DNA of 64,000 nt from Rhipicephalus microplus (GCF_043290135.1 NW_027464601.1:6246001-6310000); one strand, 5' to 3'; shown: positions 11,012-23,149, counted from the first letter of the stretch. Numbers and translations: made by a program. Notes: generated from the letters alone by a model not told the origin.

Positions 11012-11510
11012 TCAATGCAATATCATCTTAGTACCCTGAATATGTCCTATAGCATTGGCAAATGTTGCTTTGTGCTGGGCCAGTATGGAACTTAATGTAA
11101 GAGGACTTGGTGCTGGTTCACCTCTCGGCATTGGCAGGGGCATCACTGTAGCCTTTGTGGACAAAGGTCGGGGCCGTATGTGACCGAGATCAATTGTGAG
11201 CTGACCGTCATCTGGTAGTCGGAATGCTGCGCCCCAAGTCAAGCCAGAAGGCAGGTCCTCTAAGACAAGAATGGCTGGGAGCAACTCTTCTTGCTGTTAC
11301 TTGGACATACACGCCAAGTACCGAAGTAGCGTTGCCTTCTATTCCGCGGAGTGGAGGCCACATCCACGAGCAAATGGCATTAGGAGCGTGACGTCGCTGT
11401 AGAGCAGTTGGTTCAGTGGTGGTATCAACAAGCACTGATAATTGACCAATCCATTCGACCTGCACTTTAGAGTTTGAAAGTTTCAAACTGTGGAGATCCA
11501 AAGACTTGAT
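11012..11510 (-). pseudogene. Retroviral-type aspartic protease relic
   Basis: Two overlapping minus-strand frames (11208-11501 then 11012-11284) join into a protease-like chain. It has LSVLVDTTTEPTAL (D-T-T where the active-site D-T-G is usual), a WPPLRG block, a LGVY..VTAR block, then LVLEDLPSGLTWGAAF and LTIDLG, matching the second half of a gypsy-type protease. The following residues resemble the linker to RT. It is a short relic with no LTR seen. The identification rests on pattern, not on a search. Confidence 0.5.
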
Positions 11511-14229
11511 GGTGAATCCGGAGCTGGGACGATTGACGCCACTCCCTGGCGTTGTGTCTAATACGTCCGCACAAAAAGCGACCCCGTCACGCTAAGATGG
11601 ATGGATACTGTCCAGCCTGCTGCAGTTCCGAGGCCTTATGAGCGGAGACGGTGGGCGAGATCTTCGGCAACTGAGAGAATGGGGTGGCCTCATAATCGGC
11701 ATTCCACATTTCGTCTATCGCGTGCTGGCGCGAAGCCGGAGACTGCTTTGTGATGCCACAGTGTTTGAAAAGTTTGAGCTTCTCATAGACGCAGCTCGTT
11801 ACACGTTCAGTAGGACCTTGCCGGCGCGACTGCATCAACATGAACTGTTCGTAGTAGGTACACGAGAATGGACAGAAGGCACTCGCGAGGGCTGCACTTC
11901 ATGTGATCCAAGTATTGTGTGTACTGCCATCATGCTTTGCCTTAAAGTCGCCGTAGGCTCACCGCAATCAACATTTTGACGTCGTAAAGCCTAGAACAAT
12001 GACGGGCTAATTCATCAATATCTTGCAGCCAGTGTGTTGGGCTGTATTGAAAACCGCGATCTTTGGGAAATTGGTTGAGATGGCAATGGCAGTGTTAGAC
12101 GTACTAGGGCTCTTGTGGTGGGGCAGTGGCATCTTCAAATGGTCTCTACAGGGTAAAGTCCCCGCACGCAGCTCTTGAAGTTGGATTAGTGACCACTGGT
12201 ATTGATGCGGAGGTGGCTTAGGCTGCGGTATGCTAAATAAAGTCCATATAAGCATGAATATCTTCCCATGACACTAAAACATTGTCCTGCTGCAAGGCAG
12301 TGGAGTCCAAGATTGAGCTGTAAGGATGCCTGCAGACAAGTCAGTTGGTACAGAGGAGTGTTGGGCTTGGACCCCGAAGCCACTGTAGTGAAAACAGAGG
12401 AACGCCAAACTGTAGATAAACTCCATAGTACTGTGTGCGACTGCAGTTTATCGAGCAAAGGTCCGTCGAACGACTATGCCATTGCAATGAACGCGACACG
12501 GAGACAACATCCGTTCGTCGGGTAAGCTGTTCTATTCTGACTTCTTCTTTCTCCGCTTTACTGTCCCATCTTCTCGCGCAAGCAGCCGAACTCGTTGTCC
12601 TGCTGGCCCTTCACAATGTATAGGTTATAAATGTCAGGCTCTAGAGTTTTCCGGCCACACAGCGCCACCTGTCGACGCAGTTTTGAATAGTCTAAAGCCC
12701 GACTGTCTTGCCCAGTTAGCTGCGCAAGCAGCTGCAAATACAGCGTTCAAAACAACAATTGAGCCACACATTAGGGTTATTTGCTCAATGAACACTTTGA
12801 AAAGAGGTACGAATTTCTCTCCTCTAATCGGACGTGTCACGAAACCACCATGAAGTGCTTGGTGGTTCACTCGCCCGAACGACGGGGAAACAAGAGCACA
12901 CGCAACAGCACGGCAGTCTGAGAGAAAGGGCTGCAGTTAACGCTGCTCTTGCGTTGTGAATTTCTTCGGACGTGAAGGACTACAGTTCCGCTAATTCACA
13001 AAGCTTTCACGAAGCCGAACGGGGATAGTACTGGATACGGGCTGCTGCAATCGTGTCGGGTGAGCGAATTACTAGCATTCTCTACCACCTTTCGCATGAG
13101 AATGTGTGGTATTGTAGGCCTGCTGTTTGTTTTTCGAGTAGCCTTAACGAAGAACCTCGGTAACTTTGATTATGAAGCTTAACCTAGCCTCGAGACCGCA
13201 GTGCGCGCCGTGCAACAGTAGACAGGGGACGCACGAGGTCAACATAGCATGCGCCGCCATCACTAATAATCTCAAATTGTCACCACCACACCGCATTACG
13301 CACATAAGACTTCGATGGCTCAAGTTTCGACTTTAACTGCGTCAGGCAGGTAAATTCTAAAATGATCGCGACCACAATTAGGTTTTCCTTGCCGTTTGAG
13401 TACGCGCTTGTCAGAGCTATCTCGGTCGCCTCGGTTTCGCCTTTCGTTGTACACTGAGAAAGTGGACACGCATGCATCCCCATTAGCAATATATACGAAC
13501 AGATGACAGCCGTCAAGAGAGCATTCTAGCACGCGTAATAAAACAGTATGACGTACAGAAGGTGAAGGATCAATGGAAAATGTAATTGCAAATGCGAAAC
13601 TTGCCAGGGCTGTTTGTGCCAGTTAAAGTGAGCTTCGTACCACTGATCGTAAAATAAATTGCTCGTGTATGCATTTCATCGCTTTGGCATTATGTGTATG
13701 CCCAACTTTATCGCCTTTAGACGTTGTAGAATGCACTTCGGAAGGCGAAGGCACTGCCTCGGACTCCATGTCACGTGATGCTCGCTTGCACCTAAATCAC
13801 CAATTGCTGTACAAAGAAGTAACTGAAGCACCTTTTGCACTGTTTCCGCAGTTCATATTGACGAACTTGTTACTTTTAGAAGCGAGGTTGGATTACAGGA
13901 ATGAGCTATCCAGGTGCTTGATATCCAGAAAACTGCGCTTCAACACGAATGAAAAAGGAGGGTCTATGCACGTTCACTTGCAGAGGGCAGTCTTCACACT
14001 ATTCATTTCTTTTCGGCGCACCAACTAGGGTGGTGGCGGCAGTTGTCCCAGTGCCACCTAGGAAGAGTTTCACGTTTATCAAGACCAGGAATGACACTGC
14101 TTTTTGCGCCGGTGGGTGGCTAAACAGTGGCGAAGTGAACGAGTAGAGACCAAAATGATAGAATAGAACAGACGTCTCTAGGTGTCATCCGTTAGTGTAC
14201 ACACACATATATATAAGGACAGAGACAGT
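11511..14229. other. No recognisable gene
   Basis: Several frames of 60-119 residues exist (for example plus 11638-11979 and 13669-14028, minus 12007-12255 and 12634-12870). None shows a domain motif, signal peptide or repeat I recognise. Some may be worn retroelement sequence next to the protease relic. A GT dinucleotide follows the CAATCGTGTCGG run near 13045, but I cannot support a spliced gene. Confidence 0.4.
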
Positions 14230-14239
14230 ACCAAATCCT

Positions 14240-14458
14240 TGATATGTGGGGTTTAACGTCCCAAAACCACCATATGATTATGAGAGACGCAGTAGTGGAG
14301 GGCTCCGGAAATATAAACCACCTGGGGTTTTTTACCGTGCAACCAAATCTGAGCACACGAGCCTACAACATTTCCGCCTCCATCGAAAATGCAAAAATGC
14401 AGCCGCCGCCGCCGAGACCCAAACCTGCGACCTGCGGGTCAGCAGCCGAGTACACAGC
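14240..14458 (-). mobile_element. Ruka-type SINE with 10-bp target duplication
   Basis: The minus-strand copy runs from its 3' end (ATGTGGGGTTTAACGTCCC, near 14243) back to the tRNA-like head (GACCTGCGGGTCAGCAGCCG, near 14430). The first part of the head, including box A, is missing. The direct repeat ACCAAATCCT flanks it at 14230-14239 and 14459-14468, so the insertion itself is intact on both sides and the head was lost before or during insertion. Confidence 0.85.
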
Positions 14459-14865
14459 ACCAAATCCTGGGCAAGCTGTTGTATTCCATATTTTTCTTAT
14501 TCTCCCTCGTCTAGCATGCACGTCTGTGCCAGAGTGTGCCAGTATCGGTCTTTGTCATCACACTGGGCCATGACTGCAAGCGTTGTCGATGGGCCACATG
14601 ACAATGTTCTCGTGTTTGAGGCTAGCTGCAACAGTTGTCAATGTGTCTGGTGGGCGATGCTGGCTGCGTCGCTGAGGTTGAAACAAGCCACGTTGTGGCA
14701 CTGCACGGGTATCGACCCTTGTGCTGTTTGGTGGCCGGAACTGGCTCGTTCGCTGGGGTCGGTTTACTTCATGTGGCAACTGAGGAGGACTACCCAAAGA
14801 GGTCTTCTGTGGGTGGTGTTAGCTGCACCGGGGTCGCCTTTCATGACCACTCTCCCAGCCCAATT
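14459..14865. other. No recognisable gene
   Basis: A 216-residue plus frame (14246-14896) begins inside the SINE and runs through here. Its first third is SINE sequence and the rest has no motif, so I do not call a gene. Confidence 0.5.
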
Positions 14866-15055
14866 TTCTACCACTGAGTTAAGCCGATGCTTGTAACTTG
14901 TTGTTAAACTTGCCTTAGACCGGCATGACTTAGCACTAATGGCTCAGCGGGGCTCGAACCAGGGTTCGCTGGGTGCCAGCCCAGTATTCTAGCACTGAGC
15001 TACACCGGCGCTAGTGACTTGTTTTCAATCTTGCCTTAGGCAGGCTTGATGTCGG
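14866..15055 (-). repeat. Two-copy repeat, period about 121 bp, with a tRNA-like segment
   Basis: The blocks starting at 14866 and 14987 share the pattern TTCTA-CACTGAG followed by an ACTTGTT and CTTGCCTTAG series. The second copy contains a tRNA-like sequence on the minus strand, at 15009-14938. It has TAGCTCAGTGCTAGA (D-arm), a CTGGG/CCCAG anticodon stem with GGC in the loop (Ala-type), and GGTTCGAGCCC (T-arm). The two acceptor strands do not pair, so it is a tRNA-derived repeat, not a working gene. Confidence 0.55.
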
Positions 15056-15325
15056 GAAAGCAATCGCGTAATACGTTTTATGAAGTGTTTTAAAACATCG
15101 ACAGAACAACCAGTCGTCGCACAATGCGATTAGAATAATGGGTGGGTGGTCCAATGCTCAAACCCATTAGGAAAGCTTGTTCTTGTTTCCCTATTAATTT
15201 TGGCTTGTACCCACTACAGCCATAATTCCTCTTCGTCGTCAGCCACTGGATGGACAATTGGCACAAAAAGTGTTTAGCGGATACCACGCTTCTCAGAAGA
15301 ACGACAAAAAATACCAAAGCGAAAG

Positions 15326-16553
15326 CTAGTCTACTACCCAAAAGTTTACTATTAATGACCTAGTGGGTACTAAGCAAGTGTTTTCGTAGTAGTTACCCAA
15401 TGGGTCTTTTGAAAAAGCTGTGAAAGGCAGCTTTGGAAAAATTAGCAGTGCTCGTGTCGCTTTGCCGGCCTGCGACGCGTACAGCCATGAACCAAGGGTC
15501 TTCTCTTCGGAGAAAGGTCTACTGTCAAGGGTCTCTAACGTTTCGCGTAGCAAGTTGCGTTCACTCGAAAAACGTTCACATGGACACAGTAGATGTCTCG
15601 TCAGTGTCACACGATTCACATTGGGAGTTATCCGCCATTCCTATGCGAAAGGAGTACGCCTTTGTAAAAGCTACTCCTAACCACAGGCGGCACAGTAAAG
15701 TTGCATCCTGGTGGGAGAGGTCCGATATAACTTGAAGCTTTCTCGATGGGTCCAATTTGTGTAGGCGGTGGTTCCTGACATTGGGGTCACTCAGCCAAGT
15801 TTCCGACATGGTGTTAGCGAACGAATGAAAGCCCCTTGCAGCGTCGGTTCTCGAGAATGGAATCGGAGTTGTCTGGGCGTCCGCGTGGGCGGATCGGGCA
15901 GCATTATCAGCAAGGTCATTACCGACAATACCACAATGTCCCGGTAACCACTGGAACACTACCTCATGTCCTTTCGATAAAACTTCGTGAATCACTTCCC
16001 TTATTTCATTCACTAGTTGTTGATGCTCCCTTTGTCGTAAAGCTGATTGCAAGCTCTGAAGAGATGCCTTGGAGTCGCAGAACACAGCCCATTTTTGAGG
16101 TCGGGCTTCCGCGATATAAAGTATAGCAGCACGTAAGGCGGCAAGCTCTGCTGCTGTGGATGTTGTCCTATGCGACAGTTTGAGCTTTATAGTGACATGG
16201 TACGCCGGGATGACAACAGCACCTGTGGAGCTGTCAGCCGAGACCGATCCATCGGTGTAGATGTGCGTCCTCTGGCCGTATTTCTCGTTGAGTAGCGACA
16301 ATTTTTCTAAAGACGACCGGACTACGTGACCGCTCATAAGCGTGCAATAGACAAGGTCACATCTACACACACGTTGCCCTTCACTTCTCTCTCTCTTCTC
16401 CGTTAATCTCCTCACCCCTTCCCCCAGTGCAGGGTAGCAAACCGGACGTGCGTCTGGTTGACCTCCCTGCCTTTCATTTCTTCCCTTCCTCCTCCTTCCT
16501 CCTGTGAAAGGCAGCTCTTCATGTTTTCGCTGTGGCTGTGCTGCGCCTACCAT
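15326..16553 (-). pseudogene. RNase H domain and C-terminus of an I-type LINE
   Basis: A 325-residue frame (15576-16553) holds a complete-looking RNase H fold. It has THIYTDGS (Asp101), STAAELAALRAAI (Glu136), VFCDSKASLQSL (Asp160) and FQWLPGHCGIVGNDLADNAA (His206, Asp213/216). The chain then reaches a Cys-x2-Cys box (QCESCDTDET) and breaks, and the continuation is in other frames to about 15326. The first 60 or so residues are low-complexity and basic and may be an unrelated leader. RT and endonuclease are absent upstream, so this is a partial copy or a separate RNase H exon copied with its surroundings. Known LINEs of the I superfamily carry RNase H after RT. Confidence 0.7.
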
Positions 16554-16900
16554 GCAGGCCTGGCGTTTTTTTTACGGAGTGGTTAACGTTACTGAACGCC
16601 TGAGACAGTAAGTAGCCACACAGTCTGACTGGTGGTCGGATGAATCGCTGATAGCCTCGTCCAATCATACGCGTCAGATGTATCTGTGGAGTGCAGACGG
16701 CACGGAAGACGAGACAAACAACTCTGGTTGCACTGATGAACTGTGGTGACGGTGCGACATCGCACAGTTGGCGACACATGACTCGCGACGCATGCTCACG
16801 ACACATAACATTGCGTAGTAAATTAGGGAATAGTTCGCGGGGACCAGAATTGGCTATCGAACGTAAGCGTGTGCGGGCTTTGCGACAACGATATCGGCAA
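16554..16900. other. No assignable gene; minus frame of 138 residues
   Basis: A minus-strand frame (16519-16935) overlaps the start of the RNase H frame and has no motif I recognise. It could be 5' sequence of the same repeat. Confidence 0.4.
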
Positions 16901-19290
16901 ACAGCGGACCTCCTCTTTTCAGACATGTACCGCAAATTGTATGTTTACACTTTCTCCACCTACAAGTATAAAATCAGGCAAGCAAATTCATCGTTTATTA
17001 AAGACACTTATTACTTCCTTACTAAGAAATGGCTTTGATATTTTCAAAACAGTATTTCAAAAACACCACCAAGTAACTTTTCTGCCTCCTCTAAATTTAC
17101 CCAACGGCACTCACACAACTTTTGTTATAGAGTCTGCCCGGCTCCTACACGATACACTGTTAGCAGTGGACAACTGTTCTGAAGACAACACGCATCACAC
17201 TATAATACGTGACAATGTGGATAGTCCTTACCCATGGCACACTTTTGACCCTTTTTTTACAATATCTGAGATAGAGTGTGCGCTGAAACAGGGTGATTCC
17301 CACTCTGCTCGTGGACGCCACGGAGTAACCTACCCGTACATTAAAGGATTATTTGAATACCGCACCGAAGTTTTGTATTTTATATTCATACGGCATTAAA
17401 AAATCGGACACATCCCGCAGGCTTGGAGAAGATGAGAAGGAATATTCATACTGAAGCCAGGTTGTTCGCTCAATTCACCTAAAGCATATAAATCAACAGT
17501 AATAGACTCTGTCTTCAGTAAACTACTAGGAAGATTCCTAAATGCTTGTTTGTAGTATTTCTCGACATTATTTATCTTTTTCCGAATAATCAATACGGTT
17601 TTACGGGCAATAAAAGGGCTACTTCAGCACCGTACACACTCTGAAGCAAATCAGCTGCGTACAAGGCATCCAAACTGCCTATCATACTCATATCTGTTGA
17701 TTTTGTAGAATCATTCAAATGCGTTTGGCATCATGCAGTCTTAAACATTTTTACGCAAGTACAGGTGTCCACAAAACTTGTACTGCCTACTCAAATCCTT
17801 TTTATCAAACCGCATTATAAGGTTTTCTACCAAAGTCGCACAAGAGACAGTTGCAGTTCACACAACCATTGGCAGCCCGCAAGGATCCCCTGTCAGTCCG
17901 CTACTGTGGAACACAGTAATGCACAGCTTACTCAATCTTCTGTGCCACCCGCAGAACACATACAGGCGTACGCGTGCGATACCATCATTGTCATCACAGA
18001 TACGCCAAGACTACAGTACAAGCATAGTCTGAGCATGTCCTCGCTTTAGTATCCGGGTGGGCACGAGAACAAAAAATTACGGTAAGCGCCGAGAAGTCCT
18101 TCTTCATGTTCGTTAACAACAGACACATGGGTACATCAAAATATCGCCCATCTATCCGCGAGGAGGGCATTTTTCTGAAACACAACAAAGAAATTAGAAT
18201 TAAATGCGTTATATTTCATACCTGTTTATATATTCTTGCCCACTTTGATTAAATGATAGAAAAAGATGCAGTGTCCACGTCCCGCCTCTTCGAATTTGTT
18301 TAATAGCACCGTTCACTAAACAGTACACTCATTAGATGACTCTACCGTCAAGATATATACTGCCCTCTCTCACATATTCATGTCCAGTGTTGTGGCCTAT
18401 GATCCCATCAAAATTCATTAGGATGCGAGTTTTGTCAGTGCCGCAAACTGTTTTAATTTCTTTAACAGGTGCATTTTACACCACACGTACGTCATCCCTA
18501 CAGACTCTGGCTAACGCGCCTCCATTACCACAAGAGTTGGACAGACTATCTGCAGAATTTTCTTAGTCATACTCCGGAACGTAACTAACTATGGTGTGGA
18601 AATATTCACACCGGCTGACATACTGTATCCCCGCCGTGCTTGGGCTCATCATAGAACTAAAATTATAAATTTAGTTTCACTAAACTCTCGCCATCACAAG
18701 AAGCGGTTATTTTCAAAACAAAAGCCATTCACGTACACACCAACGGCTCATACACGTCATACACGGCTGGAGCGGCATACATTGCTTTGACGAAAGAAGA
18801 AAAAATCATAACTGTCAGGAAATTTCAGATCCACAACGCTTCAAGCGCATAGAACACGGAAATAATTGCATTTCTAAAAGCACTTCCTTTCGTTTCTACA
18901 AATAACTTTAACACGCAAGCCCACAATTACACAGACTATCTATCACTTCTAATAAAACTCTCAAGTCTCAATTATAACAAAGAAAGGATTAGGAGCATCA
19001 AGCTGCTTCCTAACAACATAATCTCGCCAGGCAAAATTATAAAACTGTATCACGTACCTGGCCTTATGGGAATTCCAGGAAATGAACTACGTGACGCAAG
19101 AGCTGCATGAGGAGGGAGATCAGGCTTCGTGCGTTACGCTAAAATATCAATTCGGTCGATACGAACTCAGTTTCATAGAATTTTGAATTCATACTTGCAC
19201 ACCCACTGGCAGACTGAAGGACCTGAGACAACGCTATTTCTTTGGATCGCGAGTCCGTACAAAATTCTTCAATGATTCCCCCCTCCTAAA
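16900..19290 (+). mobile_element. R1/I-type LINE relic (RT and RNase H), heavily decayed
   Basis: Scattered frames give a non-LTR pol. The stretch 16999-17399 has the pre-RT and RT start (FTISEIECALKQGDSHSARG, near 17258, where S-A-x-G-D/H-G is usual). The stretch 17780-18032 holds the RT box GSPQGSPVSPLLWN (near 17870), characteristic of R1-like elements. RNase H pieces follow at about 18730-19110: HTNGSYTS (canonical TDGS), a Glu in NTEIIAFLKAL, NYTDYLS (canonical SDS) and VPGLMGIPGNELRDA. Stops are very frequent. No ORF1 and no clear 3' tail were found. Confidence 0.6.
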
Positions 19291-19375
19291 AGACTGACAC
19301 AACAATTGTCTGGTCAGGGACTCTTCTAGTATTATCTTTTTTAAGAATGGTAAGAGCGCACTGAATACGAATACA

Positions 19376-19391
19376 CAAAGAAAGGACACGC

Positions 19392-19433
<42 letters not shown>

Positions 19434-19690
19434 CGCTACTTTCAACAGTTTATTTTTTGTGATCACAACTCTACTTATAGGGCACAACGATGAGCACAAC
19501 TCCTGCGCAGAAGTAACCGCAACATTACTACGCATCATAATGGACACCAGGGAAATCAAATTCCTTCTTCGTCAGCACGATATAAGGCATACTAACACAC
19601 CTGTCACCCAACATTTGATTCTCCCCTGCCTCTACTATCTCGCGTGTAAGCTGATTCCTATTTCTTGATAAAACCGCGCACGTGTTGAAC
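19376..19690 (-). mobile_element. Penelope-like element, 3' end fragment
   Basis: The minus frame at 19528-19710 includes TREIVEAGENQMLGDRCVSM and a following KKEFDF block. This lines up with the C-terminus of the GIY-YIG nuclease frames at 51881-52165 and 53314-53820 (RLIVEAAEI..CVSAPSISL). The downstream 3' region, read on the minus strand, has a run like TTGAAAGTAGCGCT next to a (TG)n tract, similar to the 3' end of the 51.7-kb copy. Confidence 0.6.
19389..19430. repeat. (CA)n microsatellite
   Basis: About 42 bases of alternating CA with one interruption near its left end. Minus-strand Cys-Val repeat frames across it are not genes. Confidence 0.95.
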
Positions 19691-19766
19691 AGAGTTTGTC
19701 GTTCAATCAATCGATCAGTTTATAATCATGATAATAAACTGATTGATTGATTGAACGACAAACTCT
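19691..19766. repeat. Inverted repeat, arms about 33 bp, loop about 10
   Basis: AGAGTTTGTCGTTCAATCAA at 19691 is mirrored by the complement ending at 19766. The arms include AATAAACTGATTGATTGATTG-type sequence, which looks like a LINE 3' tail read on both strands. One arm has GATC and the other GATT, so the pair is nearly perfect. Confidence 0.85.
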
Positions 19767-19769
19767 AAT

Positions 19770-20680
19770 CAGTGTCGAGGGTGTGGAGCCGTCAACTTAC
19801 GAGAGAACCACATCTGCACACCCACGTGTAAGTTCTGTGGAGGAGGGCACCCCAACGGAGACAAAACGTGCAGAAAGTGGTTTCAAGTACCCTATGTGGT
19901 ACGGGCCCGCCGAAGGGCCCGTACCACATAGGGTACTTCGGCGGGTCACGAAGGCGCCCATGGATACGCCAAGCCTACACAAGAGCCCCAGAAACCGCTC
20001 ACGCTCTCGGAGTTGCTCGAGATCCAGACGCCGCTGTCTACCCAGAAAGAACAGCCGCTCCAAGTCGAGAGGAGTGCCGGAGTGCTCAGAATTAGGAGCG
20101 CCTGGTGCCACGCTGGCTGCTGGGACAAATTGGGCCGATAAAGTAAAAGGTACCGTGAGAGTAGCTGGTAGCACTGCTGCGCCAGCGGTGACTGACAGCA
20201 ATGATGCCAGAATGGATTAATTGATTAGGGAGGTAAACTGTCTGTGGAAGGCTAACGAAGAACTGATGAAACAGGTAATCGAACTAAAAAAAGGTGCAGC
20301 CATGCCCTGCGAGCATTGTAACAGTCAGGCCAGTAAGTCAAAATAATGATTCATGTGAGTGGAACTGCTCTCCCGCTCCTAAAAAGAGAGCAGTTAGCCC
20401 CGAAAGGCCTTCAGTCTTCTCAGTCCTTGCTGAACTGAAAGATGTAATTAAAGAAATCAATGAGACGGTGAAAAGAACTTACTTTAGAGTGGACAAACTA
20501 TGTAAACGGAGATTGACGGCAGAAAAGAGCTCAAAAATACTGGAAATGAAAAATGACGATGACGAATTGTTGCCATCAGACTCGGAAAGTCTAAATTCAT
20601 TCTCTGGAACGTCTGGGAGTACTTTAAAAAGAATGACGGCGGGTAACAGCAAACAAAACTCATCGAATAAATATGACTAG
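19770..20680 (+). pseudogene. LINE ORF1 (zinc-knuckle protein), broken
   Basis: The start of the element encodes a Cys/His-rich segment (CRGCGAVN, H, CTPTCKFCGGGHPNGDKTC, near 19772-19875) resembling the ORF1 knuckles of tick LINEs. It is followed by a basic Arg/Ser-rich stretch and a second frame (20294-20680) with a SVLAELKDVIKEINETV block that could form a coiled coil. The frame is disrupted right after the knuckles by a 50-base hairpin (19887-19936). ORF1 proteins bind element RNA. Confidence 0.65.
19887..19936. repeat. Perfect 22-bp inverted repeat with 6-base loop
   Basis: The left arm 19887-19908 and right arm 19915-19936 are exact complements around the loop GCCGAA. A second, overlapping 10-bp pair (19906-19915 with 19936-19945) involves the loop. 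It lies within LINE ORF1 sequence and destroys that frame. Confidence 0.95.
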
Positions 20681-20699
20681 CACGCACAGTATTCGTTGT

Positions 20700-21592
20700 A
20701 GCAGTGGAATTGTTGCGGATTCCTCAAAAAAAAGGCATCGCTGCGCCACTTAATTAGGCCAATGGCAAACAAACCAAGTGTAATTATGCTGCAGGAAACT
20801 ATCAGACGAGGTCAAACTAACCGGCTACAAATCAGTACGTAGAGGAAAACATTGCGAGAGAGGATTGGCAACCCTCGTTGACAGAAAGCTACCTTTTATC
20901 AAACATGATATCCCGCTCGGATTGACCAAAATTGAGTAAACCCTAGAAGTCGTACTTAAAAGGCAGAGAAACAAGGGGCGCAGCAACTTCTGTTTAAACA
21001 TATACAGCAGTCCCAGTGCCAAGAAACAGAACTTTGGGACACTTTTCGCCAAGGCACTCGCCATCGCCAAGAGCTTCCCGCTTATATTAGGAGGTGACTT
21101 TAATGCCCCCTACCAGGCGTGGGGATACACTTGCAATACAAAGAAAGGAGGACAGCTATGGGACCTCGCCACAAAAATCGGGCTCAGCCTGATCACTAAA
21201 CCGGCTTTTCCCACCCGCTGTGGTACGTCCACGTGCAGAGTCTCTACACAGGCCTCACTTTTGTGAAAAACTCAAACGAAGCTGGCTGGGAAAATTCAGA
21301 CACAGATCTAGGTAGCGACTACTACATCCTACACATTGGTATAGAAATGCCGGAACAACAGACTAGAACCTTTCGGTGCACCAACTGGGACCTTTTTAGG
21401 AAAGCTAGAGCAAAACGACTAGACTTAGAACTCATAAAAACTGGCAGACAGTCCTTCCAGACCTGGATCAACCAGCTCCCAGAGGACCTGCAGGAGGCCA
21501 CTAGAAATATTACGACTGTAGACAGCACAAAGACCATAGATAGTAGGCTTGCACATCTGATGGAGGCCAAGCAATCCACCCTGCAAAAATAG
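20700..21592 (+). pseudogene. LINE endonuclease (APE type), broken
   Basis: Frames read together give the exonuclease-endonuclease-phosphatase fold. A KLTGYKSVRRGKHCERGLATLV block (near 20815) is followed by FPLILGGDFNAPYQAWGY (the catalytic GDFN box, near 21075-21125) and then TRCGTSTCR near 21215. The SDHY-type last box is represented by DLGSDYYILHI near 21307. Stops occur near 20745, 20785 and 20938. In LINEs this domain nicks the target DNA. Confidence 0.7.
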
Positions 21593-22998
21593 AAAACACA
21601 AACCCTCAACGGGAAGCTCAGGAAAAATATTGCGTTGCTGATTATACAAATAGAGAAGCACTCACAATCCCTCACAAAACAACAGTGGGACGAAGCTTGC
21701 AACCAGGCAGACGGTAGAGTCAAACCTGGGGGCAGTTGGAACCTCCTCAAACACCTATTGAACGAGAACGAAACTAAGTCTAACAAGCGATCGGCCATTG
21801 CGAAACTAGTACATCAGGCAAGCTAGTCCAGGACTCAGGAGATAATCATGCAGCAGCTTGCGGAAAATTATCTCCCGCTGAAACAACTGGGGGAGAGCGA
21901 TGAACCCATGGAGTAATCTGAACCACGATGCGAGGAAATGGACCATGATTTCACTGAAGGTGAAGTGCGAGCTGCCCTCCATGGTCGTTTTAGCAGATCG
22001 GCAGCTGTACCCGACGGCTTTTTTAAAAATTTGTGATTAACCTAGAAGATCACTCTATCACTTTTTTGACGGATCACTTCACCGACTTATGGAAAAAAGT
22101 AGAATATTCGGAGGAACAGAAGCGAGCCAATACTATTTTCATACCCAAACCAGGTAAACCACTCAGCCTAGATAACATCCGTTGAATCTCACTTACGTCA
22201 GGCCTAGGTAAAGCTGTGGTACGCGTCATTCTCAACAGAATTACGCGCTTCCTCGAACAACATGACATACTCCCATATACCATGATCGTTTTCCGTTCCG
22301 GGCTGACGACTCAGGACGCCATGCTCCTGATTGAGCATACAGGTTAGCCCAGTGCATGTGAGAGCGCTCCTAGGTCTCGGCGTCGAAAAAGCTTTTGATG
22401 GCAAAGAGCCTAGGGCTATCCTCGAGGTCCTATCCACGCTGGTCTGGGCGAGAGGCTTTTCCGCATAGTCAAGTTGTTTCTTAGTGGTAGACAAGCGATC
22501 CTCACACTAGTAGAACTAAATTCTAAGTTGTGGGAACTGGGCAACAGAGGCACCCCACAAGGAGCTGTTCTCTCACCCATGTTATATAATTTAGCAATGA
22601 CCAGAGTGGCGAGCGATTTGGAGCAGATAGAATGTATACACTTCGCAATATATGACGACGATATAACCACATGGAGCGCCAACGAAAACATATGCCAAGC
22701 GGAGACTAGACTTCAGGAGAGTGTAGACATCGTGAAAAAGCACTTTCAGTGATATGGAACTAAATTGTTCGGTGGCAAAGTAAGAATTTTGATTATGGAA
22801 AATCTAGGTACGGGTCGAAGACCCAAGGGCTATGTCCCAGGTTTGAAACCCAAGAGTATCTTGTGCTGTCCGGACGGATCCGCGATCAAGCAGGTCAAAA
22901 AAATAAAGTTCAACGCTTCTACACAGAAGCGGAAGGTAGCAACTTCACTGCCATTCAGCATATTTCCAAAAAAACTGACCAAGTACGCAGGCATCTAA
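21560..22998 (+). pseudogene. LINE reverse transcriptase, broken
   Basis: The blocks run in order. A WDEACNQADGR..GGSWNLLKHLL prelude (near 21690) is followed by NTIFIPKPGKPLSLDNIR (near 22130), then FRSGLTTQDAMLLIEH (near 22290), GTPQGAVLSPMLYNLAM (near 22550) and the catalytic box as IYDDDITTW (Y-A-D-D changed to Y-D-D-D, near 22645). At least five in-frame stops or shifts occur. Confidence 0.75.
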
Positions 22999-23149
22999 AG
23001 AGAGCCATAAACCGACACAGGGGCCTTGGTGAGGACAGCGCTCTAAGGCTACTGCACGCCTTCGCTCTCTGTCACTTCATCTACGTGGCAGATTTCCTAC
23101 AATGGTCGCAGGCCGAGCTGAACAAGCTTAACACCAATATCAGAAAGTT

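Noticed and set aside
12634..12870. Possible host exon on the minus strand (78 residues)
   Set aside because: No motif, no convincing splice sites and no neighbouring exon.
14246..14896. 216-residue plus frame
   Set aside because: It begins inside a Ruka SINE read in reverse and has no motif afterwards.
14938..15009. Functional tRNA-Ala gene on the minus strand
   Set aside because: D-arm, anticodon stem and T-arm are present, but the acceptor strands do not pair and the sequence is part of a duplicated repeat.
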